Assembly (NCBI GenBank): GCA_937864005.1
Contig: CALMIL010000010.1
Location: 1 to 52,808 of the forward strand
DNA length: 52,808 bases
Origin: an uncultured Burkholderiales bacterium
GTDB lineage: Bacteria > Pseudomonadota > Gammaproteobacteria > Burkholderiales > Burkholderiaceae_C
Direction: 5' to 3'
The first letter of the stretch is position 1. The number at the start of each line of letters is the position of its first letter. This document shows, piece after piece, positions 18,093-26,290 of this stretch. A program made the translations under genes and the position numbers. The notes below the pieces were generated by a model. The model searched no databases and was not told where the DNA came from. It worked only from the letters and a program-made list of their open reading frames with translations.

Positions 18093-18572
18093 ATGACCGA
18101 GTCGAACACCACCCGCCGCGGCTTCGTGACCGCCGCGGCCGCCGTCGCCACCGTCGCCGCGACGTCGGCCGCCACCGCGCAGACGGCAGCCACCGCACAG
18201 GCATCGCCCAAGCACGATGGGCAGATCGATTTCAGCCTGTTCCGGGTCGGCTTCATCATCGGCGGCGGCGGCGGCAGCGGCACGCTGACATTCAAGGACC
18301 ACGGCTATCCGCTGACGATCGGCGGCATCAGCCTCGGGGCGACGATCGGCGTTGCCCGCGCCGAATTCGTCGGCGAGGTCTACAACCTCAAGCAGGCGAG
18401 CGATATCGAAGGCACCTATACCGCAGTCGGCGCCAGCGCGGCGCTTGCCGGCGGCGGCGCCGTCGCCGAACTCGAGAACTCGCGCGGCGTGCGCCTGCGC
18501 GTGAGTGGGCGCCAGATCGGCCTGATGGTGAGCATCGACCTGTCGGGCTTGCAGGTTCGGCTGCGCAACTGA
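18093..18572 (+). CDS. Tat-signal protein of unknown function
   Basis: The gene encodes 159 aa starting MTESNTTRRGFVTAAAAVAT. The twin Arg followed by a hydrophobic Ala/Val stretch and Ala-rich cleavage region indicates Tat export. The mature part is Gly-rich and probably all beta: VGFIIGGGGGSGTLTFKD, then ISLGATIGVARAEFVGEVYN and a C-terminal GLMVSIDLSGLQVRLRN. I do not recognise the family. AAGGAA precedes the chosen ATG; an earlier start at 18039 would add a His-rich peptide without signal features. It follows the YfcC-type carrier by 67 bp and may share its transcript. Confidence 0.7.
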   Translation: MTESNTTRRGFVTAAAAVATVAATSAATAQTAATAQASPKHDGQIDFSLFRVGFIIGGGGGSGTLTFKDHGYPLTIGGISLGATIGVARAEFVGEVYNLKQASDIEGTYTAVGASAALAGGGAVAELENSRGVRLRVSGRQIGLMVSIDLSGLQVRLRN

Positions 18573-19175
18573 TGCGCCCCGCCGCGGCAGTCGAGCACTC
18601 GACGAGAGCGGCGGCGTGATCTCGATCAAGTGCGCAAGGCGTGCGTCAACGCCGCACTGCGCGGACTGACCGATCTTCGCCTTCGGCTTGCTGCTCCCTT
18701 CGCAACGGGTGCGCCAGCGGGCCCGGCCATCGAGCCGCTTCGAGACGGTGACCGCGTTGCCGTGCGCCGTCCTCGACGCGTTCGAGCGGCACGCGCGGCA
18801 CCGCTCGATATTCCGCGGTGCACTGTTCGTGCGGGCTGCACGCCACAGCGGCTGCAGGCAACTGCGGACTGAAGCTCTGCAAGCCGAGGCACCGATTGCC
18901 GGTGTGCAGGTCGGCGAGCCCGCGGCGCAACAGCGGGGCTGGAGTGCGCGGTGGCATCCATGCCACATTCGCGCCGGCTCGTTCGCGCGGACACGGTTTG
19001 TTATCGCATGATTCGCAATGCTTATCGGCACTGCGCCGATGGCCCGAAGGAAGCATGGCAATTCGCTTGCGATAATCGATGCGCTTTTCGCCTCGCCGCC
19101 GTGCGCCCCGGGGCGCGGTTCCGTTGCCGGAGCCGACCCTCCATTCGCAGAAGTTCTAGCTCCGGGAGCCTTGCT
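18573..19175. other. 603-bp intergenic region, nothing recognised
   Basis: No gene, RNA or repeat is supported. Short ORFs on both strands lack homology and ribosome sites. A small perfect hairpin (GTCGAG/CTCGAC at 18590-18603) lies just after the Tat-protein stop but has no T-run. GATAAT at 19071-19076 resembles a sigma-70 minus-10 box about 100 bp before the efflux adaptor, but no good minus-35 box accompanies it. Confidence 0.5.
19164..19168 (+). promoter_or_regulatory. Ribosome binding site supporting the TTG start of the RND adaptor
   Basis: GGGAG lies 7 bp before TTG at 19176. No ATG precedes the lipoprotein signal at a sensible distance, so this site decides the start. Confidence 0.5.
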
Positions 19176-20294
19176 TTGTCTGCACCCCCTGTGTCCGCCC
19201 TACCCGATCGCCACTTCCGCATCCGGCGCCTGCTGCCGCTGCTTGCCGCGGCGGCGCTGCTCACGGCCTGCCAGCGCGAGGTCGAGCAGCCGGCTCCCGA
19301 GATCCGCCCGGTGCGCACGATCACGATCAAGAAGCGCGCTGCCGGCAGCACGGTCGCGATCACCGGCAACGTGCAGGCGCAAAACGAGATCAACGAGGCG
19401 TTTCGCATCGACGGCCGGCTGATCGAGCGCCTGGTCGACGTCGGCGATGCGGTGAAGAAGGGCCAGCTGATCGCGCGCCTCGACCCGCAGAACGAGGAGA
19501 GCGGCGTGCAGGCGGCACGGGCGCAACTGTCGGCCGCGCAGGCAAGGCTGATCGAGGCGCGCGCCACTTTCGATCGCATGCGCGATCTCGTCGCCGAAGA
19601 CGCCGTCTCGCGCCAGCAGTTCGATCAGGCCGAAGCCTTGCGCAAGACGGCGGAGGCGCAGGTCGAGGCGGCGCGCTCGCAGCTCACGCTGGCGCAGAAC
19701 CGGCTTGGCTATACGCAGCTGTATGCGAGCGTGTCGGGCGTCGTCACTTCACGCGGGCCCGAACCGGGCGAGGTCGTCGCCCCCGGCCGCACGATCGTGC
19801 AGGTCGCGCGAGAGGGCGCGCGCGACGCCGTCTTCGACGTGCCGGTGCAGGTGAAGAATGCCGCGCCCCGCCATCCGGATATCCGCGTCGCGCTTGCCAG
19901 CGACCCGGCCGTCACCGCGGCCGGCCGCGTGCGCGAGATCGCCCCGCGCGCCGATCCGGTCACCGGCACCTTCCGGGTGCGCGTGCGGCTGATCGACCCG
20001 CCGGCGGCGATGCTCCTGGGCGCCACCGTCACCGGCCGCATGACGCTCGACGCCGCGCCGGCGATCGAGATCCCGACGACTGCGCTGGTGCGCAGCGGCG
20101 GTCAGGCGTCGGTGTGGCTCGTCGACCCGACGGCCAAGACCGTGTCGCAGCGCGAGATCGCGGTCGGAGCGTCCAGCGCCAATGCGGTGCAGGTCACGGG
20201 CGGCCTGACTGACGGCGACATCGTCGTCACCGCCGGCGTGCAGGCGCTGCGCCCGGGCCAGAAGGTCAGCGTGCTCGGGACGCCGGCCAAATGA
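19176..20294 (+). CDS. RND efflux periplasmic adaptor (membrane fusion protein), lipoprotein
   Basis: The gene encodes about 372 aa from TTG 19176. A lipobox signal peptide (RRLLPLLAAAALLTAC) leads to EVEQPAPEIRPVRTI. Next come a lipoyl/hairpin region (FRIDGRLIERLVDVGDAVKK, then GQLIARLDPQNEESGVQAAR), a coiled-coil hairpin, the beta-barrel motif YASVSGVVTSRGPEPGEVV, and a membrane-proximal domain ending GVQALRPGQKVSVLG. This is the standard HlyD/AcrA-type architecture. It links the inner-membrane pump to an outer-membrane channel. Its stop overlaps the pump ATG as ATGA. The long frame upstream to 18951 lacks homology. Confidence 0.87.
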   Translation: MSAPPVSALPDRHFRIRRLLPLLAAAALLTACQREVEQPAPEIRPVRTITIKKRAAGSTVAITGNVQAQNEINEAFRIDGRLIERLVDVGDAVKKGQLIARLDPQNEESGVQAARAQLSAAQARLIEARATFDRMRDLVAEDAVSRQQFDQAEALRKTAEAQVEAARSQLTLAQNRLGYTQLYASVSGVVTSRGPEPGEVVAPGRTIVQVAREGARDAVFDVPVQVKNAAPRHPDIRVALASDPAVTAAGRVREIAPRADPVTGTFRVRVRLIDPPAAMLLGATVTGRMTLDAAPAIEIPTTALVRSGGQASVWLVDPTAKTVSQREIAVGASSANAVQVTGGLTDGDIVVTAGVQALRPGQKVSVLGTPAK

Positions 20295-23200
20295 TCGGCC
20301 CGAACCTTTCCGAATGGTCGCTCAAGCGGCCATCGTTCATCGTCTTCCTGATGATCCTGGCGGTGGTCGCGGGCGCGCTCGCGTTCAAGAAGCTCGGCCG
20401 CGACGAAGACCCGTCGTTCACCGTGCGCACGATGATCGTCGCCGCCGCCTGGCCCGGCGCGACGGTGGAGGAAACCATCGAGCAGGTCACCGAGCGGCTC
20501 GAGCGCACGCTGCAGGAGACGCACACCTTCGACGCGGTGCGCAGCTACACGATTGCCGGGCAGACGACGATCTTCGTCGACCTGGACGAGACGACAGCCA
20601 CCGCCGACATCCCCGACGTCTGGTACCGCGTGCGGCGCAATATCGCCGACATGCGCGGCACGCTGCCGGCCGGCGTGCTCGGGCCGTTCTTCAACGACGA
20701 TTTCGGCGACACCTTCGGCATCATCTACGGCTTCACCGCCGACGGCTTCACGTTCCGCCAGCTGCGCGACCACGTCGAGGACATCCGCTCCAAGCTGCTG
20801 CAGGTGCCCGACGTCGCCAAGATCGAGGTGCTCGGTGCGCAGGACGAGCGCATCTACATCGAGTTCTCGAACGAGAAGCTGGCCGGCCTGCGGCTGAACC
20901 AGCAGGCCATCATCGGCACGCTGCAGGCGCAGAACCTGCTGCGCCCGTCGGGCGTGCTCAATACCGACAAGGAGCGCGTCTACCTGCGCGTGTCGGGCGC
21001 CTTCGACAACGAGCGCGACATCGAGAACGTCAACCTCGTGATGGGCGATCGCGTCGTGCGCCTCGGAGACATCGCCGAAGTCAAGCGCGGCTTCGTCGAC
21101 CCGCCGACGCCGATGTTCCGCGTCAACGGCAAGCCGGCGATCGGCCTTGCGATCTCGATGCGCGACCAGGCCGACATCCTCGCGCTCGGGCGCAACGTTC
21201 GGGCCGAGATGGACCGCATCCGCGCCGAACTGCCGGTCGGCATCGAGCCCGTGCTCGTCGCCGACCAGTCGGCCACCGTCGACTTCGCGATCAACGACTT
21301 CCTCGTCTCGCTGTACCAGGCCATCGCCATCATCCTGGTGTGCAGCTTCGTCAGCCTGGGCGTGCGCCCGGGGCTGGTCGTCGCGATCGCGATCCCGATC
21401 ACGATGGCGCTCGTCTTCACGGTGATGAACGCGCTGCACATCGACCTGCAGCGCGTCTCGCTCGGCGCGCTGATCATCGCGCTGACGCTGCTCGTCGACG
21501 ACGCGATGACGACGGTCGACGCGACGCAGCGCCGCCTGGCCGCCGGCGACCCGCCCGATGCGGCGGCGTCGTTCGCCTACCGCACGCTGGCCGCGCCGAT
21601 GCTGATCGGCACGCTGGTGACGATCGCCAGCTTCGTGCCGGTCGGCTTCGCGCCCGGCGGCGCGAGCGAGGTGCTGCAGTCGCTCTTTTCGGTCGTCGCG
21701 ATCGCGCTCATCGCCTCGTGGCTGGTGGCGGTCGTCTTCGGGCCGATCATCTGCAAGGCGCTGCTCAAGCCCCCGGCGCCGACCGAAGGCGAACCCAAGC
21801 CGAGCAAGCTGAAGGATGGCTACCAGGCTTTCCTGCGCGGCGCGATCCGCGCGCGCTGGCTGACCATCGGCGTGACGGTCGCGATGTTTGCCGCCGCCAT
21901 GCTGGCGCTGCCGCTGGTGCCCCGGCAGTTCTTCCCGTCGTCGGACCGCAACGAACTGCTGGTGGACCTGACGCTGCGCCAGAACGCGTCGATCGCCGCC
22001 AGCGAACGCACCGCCGAGCGCGTCGAGGCGCTGCTGAACGGCGACCCCGACGTCGATCACTACAGCACCTATGTCGGGCGCGGCGCGATCCGCTTCTACC
22101 TGCCACTGTCGGTGCACCTGGCCAACCCCTTCTTTTCGCAGATCGTCGTCGTCGCCAAGAGCATCGAGGCGCGCGATCGGCTGCAGGCAAGGCTGGAGGG
22201 CAAGCTGGCGGTCGATTTCCCCGAGCTGGTGTCGCGCGTCTCGCCGCTCGAGATGGGCCCGCCGGTCGGCTGGCCGCTGCAGTACCGCGTGATCGGCCCG
22301 GACAAGGACGAGCTGCGCCGCATCGCCGAGAAAGTGGGCACGCTGATGGCGGCCGATACGCGCGTGCGCAACGTCAACTACGACTGGATGGAGCCGGCGC
22401 GCCAGTTGCGCCTGCACATCGACCAGGACGAGGCGCGGCGCCTGGGCATCAGCACCGCCGGCATCGCCGCCGTGCTGCAGGCCTCGGTGACCGGCACGAC
22501 GATCACGCAGGTGCGCGACGATATCTACCTCGTCAACGTCGTGGCACGCGCGACCGACAGCGAGCGCGCCAGCTTCGACACTTTGGCCTCGCTGCAGGTC
22601 GCGACGCCCAGCGGGCGGATGGTGCCGATGTCGCAGTTCGCGCGCTTTTCCGAGGAGCAGGAGTTTCCGCTCGTCTGGCGGCGCGACCGCGTGCCCACGC
22701 TGACGGTGCAGGCCGACGTCACCAAGGGCGTGCTGCCGGAGAGCGTGGTGGCGGCAATCGGGCCGAGCATCGCCAAATACAACGCCACGCTGCCGCGTGG
22801 CTACAAGATCGAGACCGGGGGCCTGTACGAATCGAGCAACGACTCGAGCGAGAACGTCTTCTCCGTCGTGCCGATGATGATCCTGCTGATGCTGCTGTTC
22901 ATGATGATGCTGCTTATCAGCTTCCGGCGCCTGGCGATGGTGGTATTCATCCTGCCGCTCGGCCTGATCGGCGTCGTCGGCGCGCTGCTGCTCTTTCAAC
23001 GGCCGCTCGGCTTCGTCGCCATCCTCGGGATACTCGCGCTGATCGGCATGATCGCGAAGAACGCGGTGATCCTGATCGTCTCGATCGAGGAAGAGCGCGA
23101 GGCCGGCGCGAGCGTGACCGACGCGGTGATGACCGCCGCCGGCAACCGCCTGACGCCGCTCGTGCTGACCGCGATCTCGACCGTGCTCGGCCTGATCCCG

Positions 23201-23365
23201 ATCGCGCCAACCATCTTCTGGGGGCCGATGGCGATCGCGATCATGGGTGGGCTGATGGTGGCCTCGCTGCTGACCTTGATCCTGCTGCCGGTGCTCTACA
23301 TCACGATCTTCGGCCGCGACGACAAGAAGTCGCCGCCGCCGCAAGCGGTGGCGAAGCCGGCCTGA
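20291..23365 (+). CDS. RND-family inner-membrane efflux transporter
   Basis: The gene encodes 1024 aa, full AcrB-like length. The first membrane helix is FIVFLMILAVVAGALAFKKL. Repeated porter domains follow (DEDPSFTVRTMIVAAAWPGA, the family's early motif). TM4 carries the proton-relay Asp pair in ALTLLVDDAMTTVDATQRR. The second half repeats the fold (ILLMLLFMMMLLISFRRL, then IGMIAKNAVILIVSIEEERE). It exports drugs or other amphiphiles using proton flow, but the substrate is unknown. It is co-translated with the adaptor. No outer-membrane channel gene is adjacent; a NodT-type one lies 7.6 kb downstream. A 1277-aa antisense ORF overlaps it and is rejected. Confidence 0.95.
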   Translation: MIGPNLSEWSLKRPSFIVFLMILAVVAGALAFKKLGRDEDPSFTVRTMIVAAAWPGATVEETIEQVTERLERTLQETHTFDAVRSYTIAGQTTIFVDLDETTATADIPDVWYRVRRNIADMRGTLPAGVLGPFFNDDFGDTFGIIYGFTADGFTFRQLRDHVEDIRSKLLQVPDVAKIEVLGAQDERIYIEFSNEKLAGLRLNQQAIIGTLQAQNLLRPSGVLNTDKERVYLRVSGAFDNERDIENVNLVMGDRVVRLGDIAEVKRGFVDPPTPMFRVNGKPAIGLAISMRDQADILALGRNVRAEMDRIRAELPVGIEPVLVADQSATVDFAINDFLVSLYQAIAIILVCSFVSLGVRPGLVVAIAIPITMALVFTVMNALHIDLQRVSLGALIIALTLLVDDAMTTVDATQRRLAAGDPPDAAASFAYRTLAAPMLIGTLVTIASFVPVGFAPGGASEVLQSLFSVVAIALIASWLVAVVFGPIICKALLKPPAPTEGEPKPSKLKDGYQAFLRGAIRARWLTIGVTVAMFAAAMLALPLVPRQFFPSSDRNELLVDLTLRQNASIAASERTAERVEALLNGDPDVDHYSTYVGRGAIRFYLPLSVHLANPFFSQIVVVAKSIEARDRLQARLEGKLAVDFPELVSRVSPLEMGPPVGWPLQYRVIGPDKDELRRIAEKVGTLMAADTRVRNVNYDWMEPARQLRLHIDQDEARRLGISTAGIAAVLQASVTGTTITQVRDDIYLVNVVARATDSERASFDTLASLQVATPSGRMVPMSQFARFSEEQEFPLVWRRDRVPTLTVQADVTKGVLPESVVAAIGPSIAKYNATLPRGYKIETGGLYESSNDSSENVFSVVPMMILLMLLFMMMLLISFRRLAMVVFILPLGLIGVVGALLLFQRPLGFVAILGILALIGMIAKNAVILIVSIEEEREAGASVTDAVMTAAGNRLTPLVLTAISTVLGLIPIAPTIFWGPMAIAIMGGLMVASLLTLILLPVLYITIFGRDDKKSPPPQAVAKPA

Positions 23366-23371
23366 GCGTCG

Positions 23372-23956
23372 ATGGCCAGCAGCGGCACGATGCCCCTGCG
23401 GCCGCCGGCGCCGCAGGGCGCGGCGGTGCTCGAGATGCGTCTGGGCGAAGTGCGCCAGATCTTCGACTCGATGGATCCGGCGCCGTTTCGCGAGCGCGAC
23501 CTCGACCCGAAGGCGACCGACTACATCGTCGAGTGGGCCGAGGAAGTGCCCAGGCAACAGCCGCTGGCGCTGGTCGTGCGAGTGAGCCGCCCGGTGGACG
23601 CGCCAAGCGCCGAAACCGTGCTGGGCGATGCGGTGCGCGAGTATTTCCGCCGCCGCGCTGTGGCAAAGCGGCGCGAACTGGCGCAACTGTTTCGCATCGG
23701 CCGCGTGAGCCTCGTCATCGGCCTTGCGTTCCTCGGTATGGCGATCGCCGCCGGCGAGGCGCTGGCCGCGCTGATCAGCAAGGAGAGCTGGGGCGGGATC
23801 GCGAGGGAAAGCCTCGTCATCGGCGGCTGGGTCGCACTGTGGCGCCCGCTCGAGATCTTTCTCTACGACTGGTGGCCTCTGCGGGCGCGGGCGAGGTTGT
23901 ACGACCGGCTGGCGGCGATGCAGGTCAGTCTGCACCGGATGGAGCCAGCCGCATGA
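23372..23956 (+). CDS. Conserved-looking membrane protein of unknown function
   Basis: The gene encodes 194 aa. The N-terminal half is soluble (VLEMRLGEVRQIFDSMDPAP, FRERDLDPKATDYIVEWAEE). The C-terminal half has two hydrophobic helices (LVIGLAFLGMAIAAGEALAA and LVIGGWVALWRPLEIFLYDW). I do not recognise the family. It sits 6 bp after the RND gene, and its stop overlaps the mrpE start as ATGA, so it is translated with one or both neighbours. The strict coupling suggests a function tied to the Mrp cluster, but that is inference. Confidence 0.75.
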   Translation: MASSGTMPLRPPAPQGAAVLEMRLGEVRQIFDSMDPAPFRERDLDPKATDYIVEWAEEVPRQQPLALVVRVSRPVDAPSAETVLGDAVREYFRRRAVAKRRELAQLFRIGRVSLVIGLAFLGMAIAAGEALAALISKESWGGIARESLVIGGWVALWRPLEIFLYDWWPLRARARLYDRLAAMQVSLHRMEPAA

Positions 23957-24432
23957 GTACGGTGCTGATCCGCGCCCTGCTCTACTTCGGCATCTGGATC
24001 GTCATCGACCAGAGCGCCAAGCCGGCGAACCTGGCGTTCGGCGTGCTGGCGGCTTTCGCCGCCACCTGGGCCAGCCTGAAGCTGCTGCCGCCCGCGGCCG
24101 GGCAGGTGCGGCTCGGTGCGCTCGTGCTGCTGCTGCCGCGCTTCCTGTGGCAGTCGCTCGTCGCCGGCATCGACGTCGCGCGCCGAGCCTTCGCGCCGAG
24201 CCTGCCGCTGGCACCCGGCTTCGTGCAGTACCGGACAGGCCTGCCGCGCGGCGCCGCGCGCAACGCCTTCGAGGCCATCTCGAGCCTGCTGCCCGGCTCG
24301 GTGCCGGCCGGCGAGACAGAAACCCACATCGAGTACCACGCGCTCGACGTTTCGCAGCCGGTGGTCGAACAACTCGCGGCCGAGGAGAAGGCTTACGCCA
24401 AGGCGCTGATTCCGGGGCCGCCTCATGGCTGA
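23953..24432 (+). CDS. mrpE: Mrp-type Na+/H+ antiporter subunit E
   Basis: The gene encodes 159 aa. Two N-terminal hydrophobic segments (LLYFGIWIVIDQSAKPANLA; FGVLAAFAATWASLKLLPP) are followed by LPRFLWQSLVAGIDVARRAF and the MrpE-typical cytoplasmic tail (FVQYRTGLPRGAARNAFEAI, TETHIEYHALDVSQPVVEQL). MrpE is an accessory subunit of the multi-gene cation/proton antiporter. It overlaps the genes on both sides by a few bases. Confidence 0.88.
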   Translation: MSTVLIRALLYFGIWIVIDQSAKPANLAFGVLAAFAATWASLKLLPPAAGQVRLGALVLLLPRFLWQSLVAGIDVARRAFAPSLPLAPGFVQYRTGLPRGAARNAFEAISSLLPGSVPAGETETHIEYHALDVSQPVVEQLAAEEKAYAKALIPGPPHG

Positions 24433-24712
24433 GTTCATGCAGTGGATGGCGGCCTTCCTGGTGCTGATGGTCGCCCTCGGCCTGGTGCGCGTGGCGCGCG
24501 GCCCCGGGCGGGCCGAACGCATGATGGCCGCGCAACTGCTCGGCAGCGGCGCGATCGGCGCGCTGCTGCTGTTCGCCGCGGCGAGCGGCGAGCCGGCGAT
24601 CGTCGACGTCGCGCTGACGCTTGCGCTGCTGGCCGCCTTCGCTTCGATCGCCTTCGTCAAGTTCGCGCTGCGCCAGGACCGCGCCGGCGACGACGAGGAG
24701 CCGCGGGCATGA
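24425..24712 (+). CDS. mrpF: Mrp-type Na+/H+ antiporter subunit F
   Basis: The gene encodes 95 aa with three predicted membrane helices. The segment LGLVRVARGPGRAERMMAAQ is the MrpF/MnhF signature (RxxRGPxxxDR-like), followed by EPAIVDVALTLALLAAFASI. It overlaps mrpE by 8 bp and mrpG by 4 bp, in the canonical E-F-G order. Confidence 0.9.
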   Translation: MAEFMQWMAAFLVLMVALGLVRVARGPGRAERMMAAQLLGSGAIGALLLFAAASGEPAIVDVALTLALLAAFASIAFVKFALRQDRAGDDEEPRA

Positions 24713-25005
24713 GTGTGCTGCTCGACCTCTTCAGCATCGCCGCCATCGTCGCCGGGGCCTTCTTCTTCCTCGCCGGCACGGTCGGGCTGCTGCGCTTTCC
24801 CGATGCCTACACGCGGCTGCACGCGCTGACCAAGGCCGACAACCTCGGGCTCGCGCTGGTCGTGCTCGGCCTGCTGCCGCAGATGGACGGGATGCTCGCC
24901 GCGGCCAAGCTGGTGCTGGTGTGGCTGCTCGTGCTGCTGTCGAGCGCGGTGGTCTCGCAGTTGATCGCGCGCGCGGCACGCCGGCAGGACGAGGGCGCGC
25001 GATGA
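24709..25005 (+). CDS. mrpG: Mrp-type Na+/H+ antiporter subunit G
   Basis: The gene encodes 98 aa with three hydrophobic segments. The segment FFFLAGTVGLLRFPDAYTRL, followed by HALTKADNLGLALVVLGLL, is the clear MrpG/MnhG signature. The start ATG at 24709 overlaps the mrpF stop, and the stop overlaps the ATG of the next gene. It is a small membrane subunit required for complex assembly in studied Mrp systems. Confidence 0.92.
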   Translation: MSVLLDLFSIAAIVAGAFFFLAGTVGLLRFPDAYTRLHALTKADNLGLALVVLGLLPQMDGMLAAAKLVLVWLLVLLSSAVVSQLIARAARRQDEGAR

Positions 25006-25967
25006 TGACCGCACTGGTGAGCGGCGTCGTCGTGCTGCTGCTGCTCGCGCTGGCCGTGTGGGCAGTCGTCGCGCGCGACGCCTTCCTCGCCGTCGCCGGC
25101 TTCATCGTCTACGGCCTGCTGCTGTCGCTGCTGTGGGTGCGCCTGTACGGCATCGATGTCGCGCTGACCGAAGCGGCGATCGGCGGCGGCCTCTCCGGCG
25201 CGCTGCTGCTCGGCGCGGTCGGCAAGCTGCGCGGCACCGAAGCCGCCGCCAATGCCGAACGCTGCGGGATCGGCACGCACATGCTGGCCGCTGTGCTGTC
25301 GGTGGCGGTGACGCTGGCGCTGATGGTCGGCGTGCTGTTCCTGCCCGATCCGGCGCCGACGCTCGCGCCGCAGGTGATGAGCAACCTGGCCGCGACCGGC
25401 GTCGGCAACCCGATCACCGGCGTGCTGCTCGCCTTCCGCGCCGTGGACACCCTGCTCGAGGCGATCGTGCTCGTGATCGCGCTCGTCGGCGTCTGGTCGC
25501 TCGCGCCGGATCGTGCCTGGGGCGGCCGGCCGGGGCCGCGCTACGACGCCGACCCGAACGGCATCCTCGCCTATCTGGCACGCTTGCTGCCGCCGATCGG
25601 CATCGTCGTCGCCATCTACATCTTCTGGGCCGGCGCAGACCATCCGGGCGGCAAATTCCAGGCCGCGACCATCCTGGCCGCGATGTGGATCCTGGTGCAG
25701 ATGGCGGGCCTCGCCGACGCGCCGCGCACCGACAACCGCGCGCTGCGCACCGGCATCGCGCTCGGGCCGCTCGTGTTCGTCGCCGTCGGCGTGCTCGGCG
25801 TGGCGAGCGCGGGTGTGTTCCTCGGCTACCCCGAAGGCTGGGCCAAGCCGATGATCGTCGTCATCGAGATCGCGCTGCTGCCGACGCTAACACTGGTGCT
25901 GGCGCTGCTGATGGGCGGCGCTCCCGCGCGCAGCGCCGACGCGTCGATCGCGAGGGCGAAGCCATGA
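25002..25967 (+). CDS. mrpB: Mrp subunit B-like protein with DUF4040/MbhD and MnhB regions
   Basis: The gene encodes 321 aa, all membrane. Residues 1-75 (DAFLAVAGFIVYGLLLSLLW, then GIDVALTEAAIGGGLSGALL) match the DUF4040/MbhD domain, which is the C-terminal part of MrpA in standard clusters. Residues of about 110-180 carry GVGNPITGVLLAFRAVDTLLE, the motif ending MrpA or starting MnhB (MbhE-like). The C-terminal part (LLPPIGIVVAIYIFWAGADH, PGGKFQAATILAAMW) is typical of MnhB. It thus looks like the tail of MrpA fused to MrpB. No ND5-like MrpA antiporter domain precedes it. Confidence 0.85.
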   Translation: MMTALVSGVVVLLLLALAVWAVVARDAFLAVAGFIVYGLLLSLLWVRLYGIDVALTEAAIGGGLSGALLLGAVGKLRGTEAAANAERCGIGTHMLAAVLSVAVTLALMVGVLFLPDPAPTLAPQVMSNLAATGVGNPITGVLLAFRAVDTLLEAIVLVIALVGVWSLAPDRAWGGRPGPRYDADPNGILAYLARLLPPIGIVVAIYIFWAGADHPGGKFQAATILAAMWILVQMAGLADAPRTDNRALRTGIALGPLVFVAVGVLGVASAGVFLGYPEGWAKPMIVVIEIALLPTLTLVLALLMGGAPARSADASIARAKP

Positions 25968-26284
25968 ATGTCGAGCTGCTCTTCGCGCTGTGCGCCTGCA
26001 TGCTGATCGGCATCGGCCTGTACGGGCTGATCGTGCTGCCGCATCCGCTGCGCAAGCTGGTCGCGTTCAACGTCATGGGCTCGGGCGTATTCGTGCTGTT
26101 CGGCGCGCTCGCCAAGCGCGGCGCGGCGGCCGGCGTGGCGGCCGACCCGGTGCCGCAGGCGCTCCTGATCACCGCGATCGTCGTCGCCTTCGCCGCCACC
26201 GCGGTCGCGGTGGCGCTGTTGCTGCGGCTGATCGACACCACCGGCACGGCCTCGCTCGCCGACGAGCCTGTGGCCAAGGACTGA
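25964..26284 (+). CDS. mrpC: Mrp-type Na+/H+ antiporter subunit C
   Basis: The gene encodes 106 aa with three membrane helices. It is a NuoK-like subunit: LIGIGLYGLIVLPHPLRKLV near the start, and the conserved VPQALLITAIVVAFAATAVA stretch (the DPxxQALxLTAIVI motif). The start overlaps the previous stop. NuoK-type subunits line the proton path in related complexes. Confidence 0.92.
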   Translation: MNVELLFALCACMLIGIGLYGLIVLPHPLRKLVAFNVMGSGVFVLFGALAKRGAAAGVAADPVPQALLITAIVVAFAATAVAVALLLRLIDTTGTASLADEPVAKD

Positions 26285-26290
26285 AGCGCC

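Noticed and set aside
18573..19175. Possible small gene in the gap before the RND adaptor
   Set aside because: Open frames lack ribosome sites, signal features and recognisable similarity.
20102..23935. 1277-aa open frame antisense to the RND transporter
   Set aside because: Rich in Arg, His, Asp and Gln with no domain or membrane pattern. It exists because GC-rich third positions remove stops from that antisense frame. The sense strand encodes a complete RND protein.
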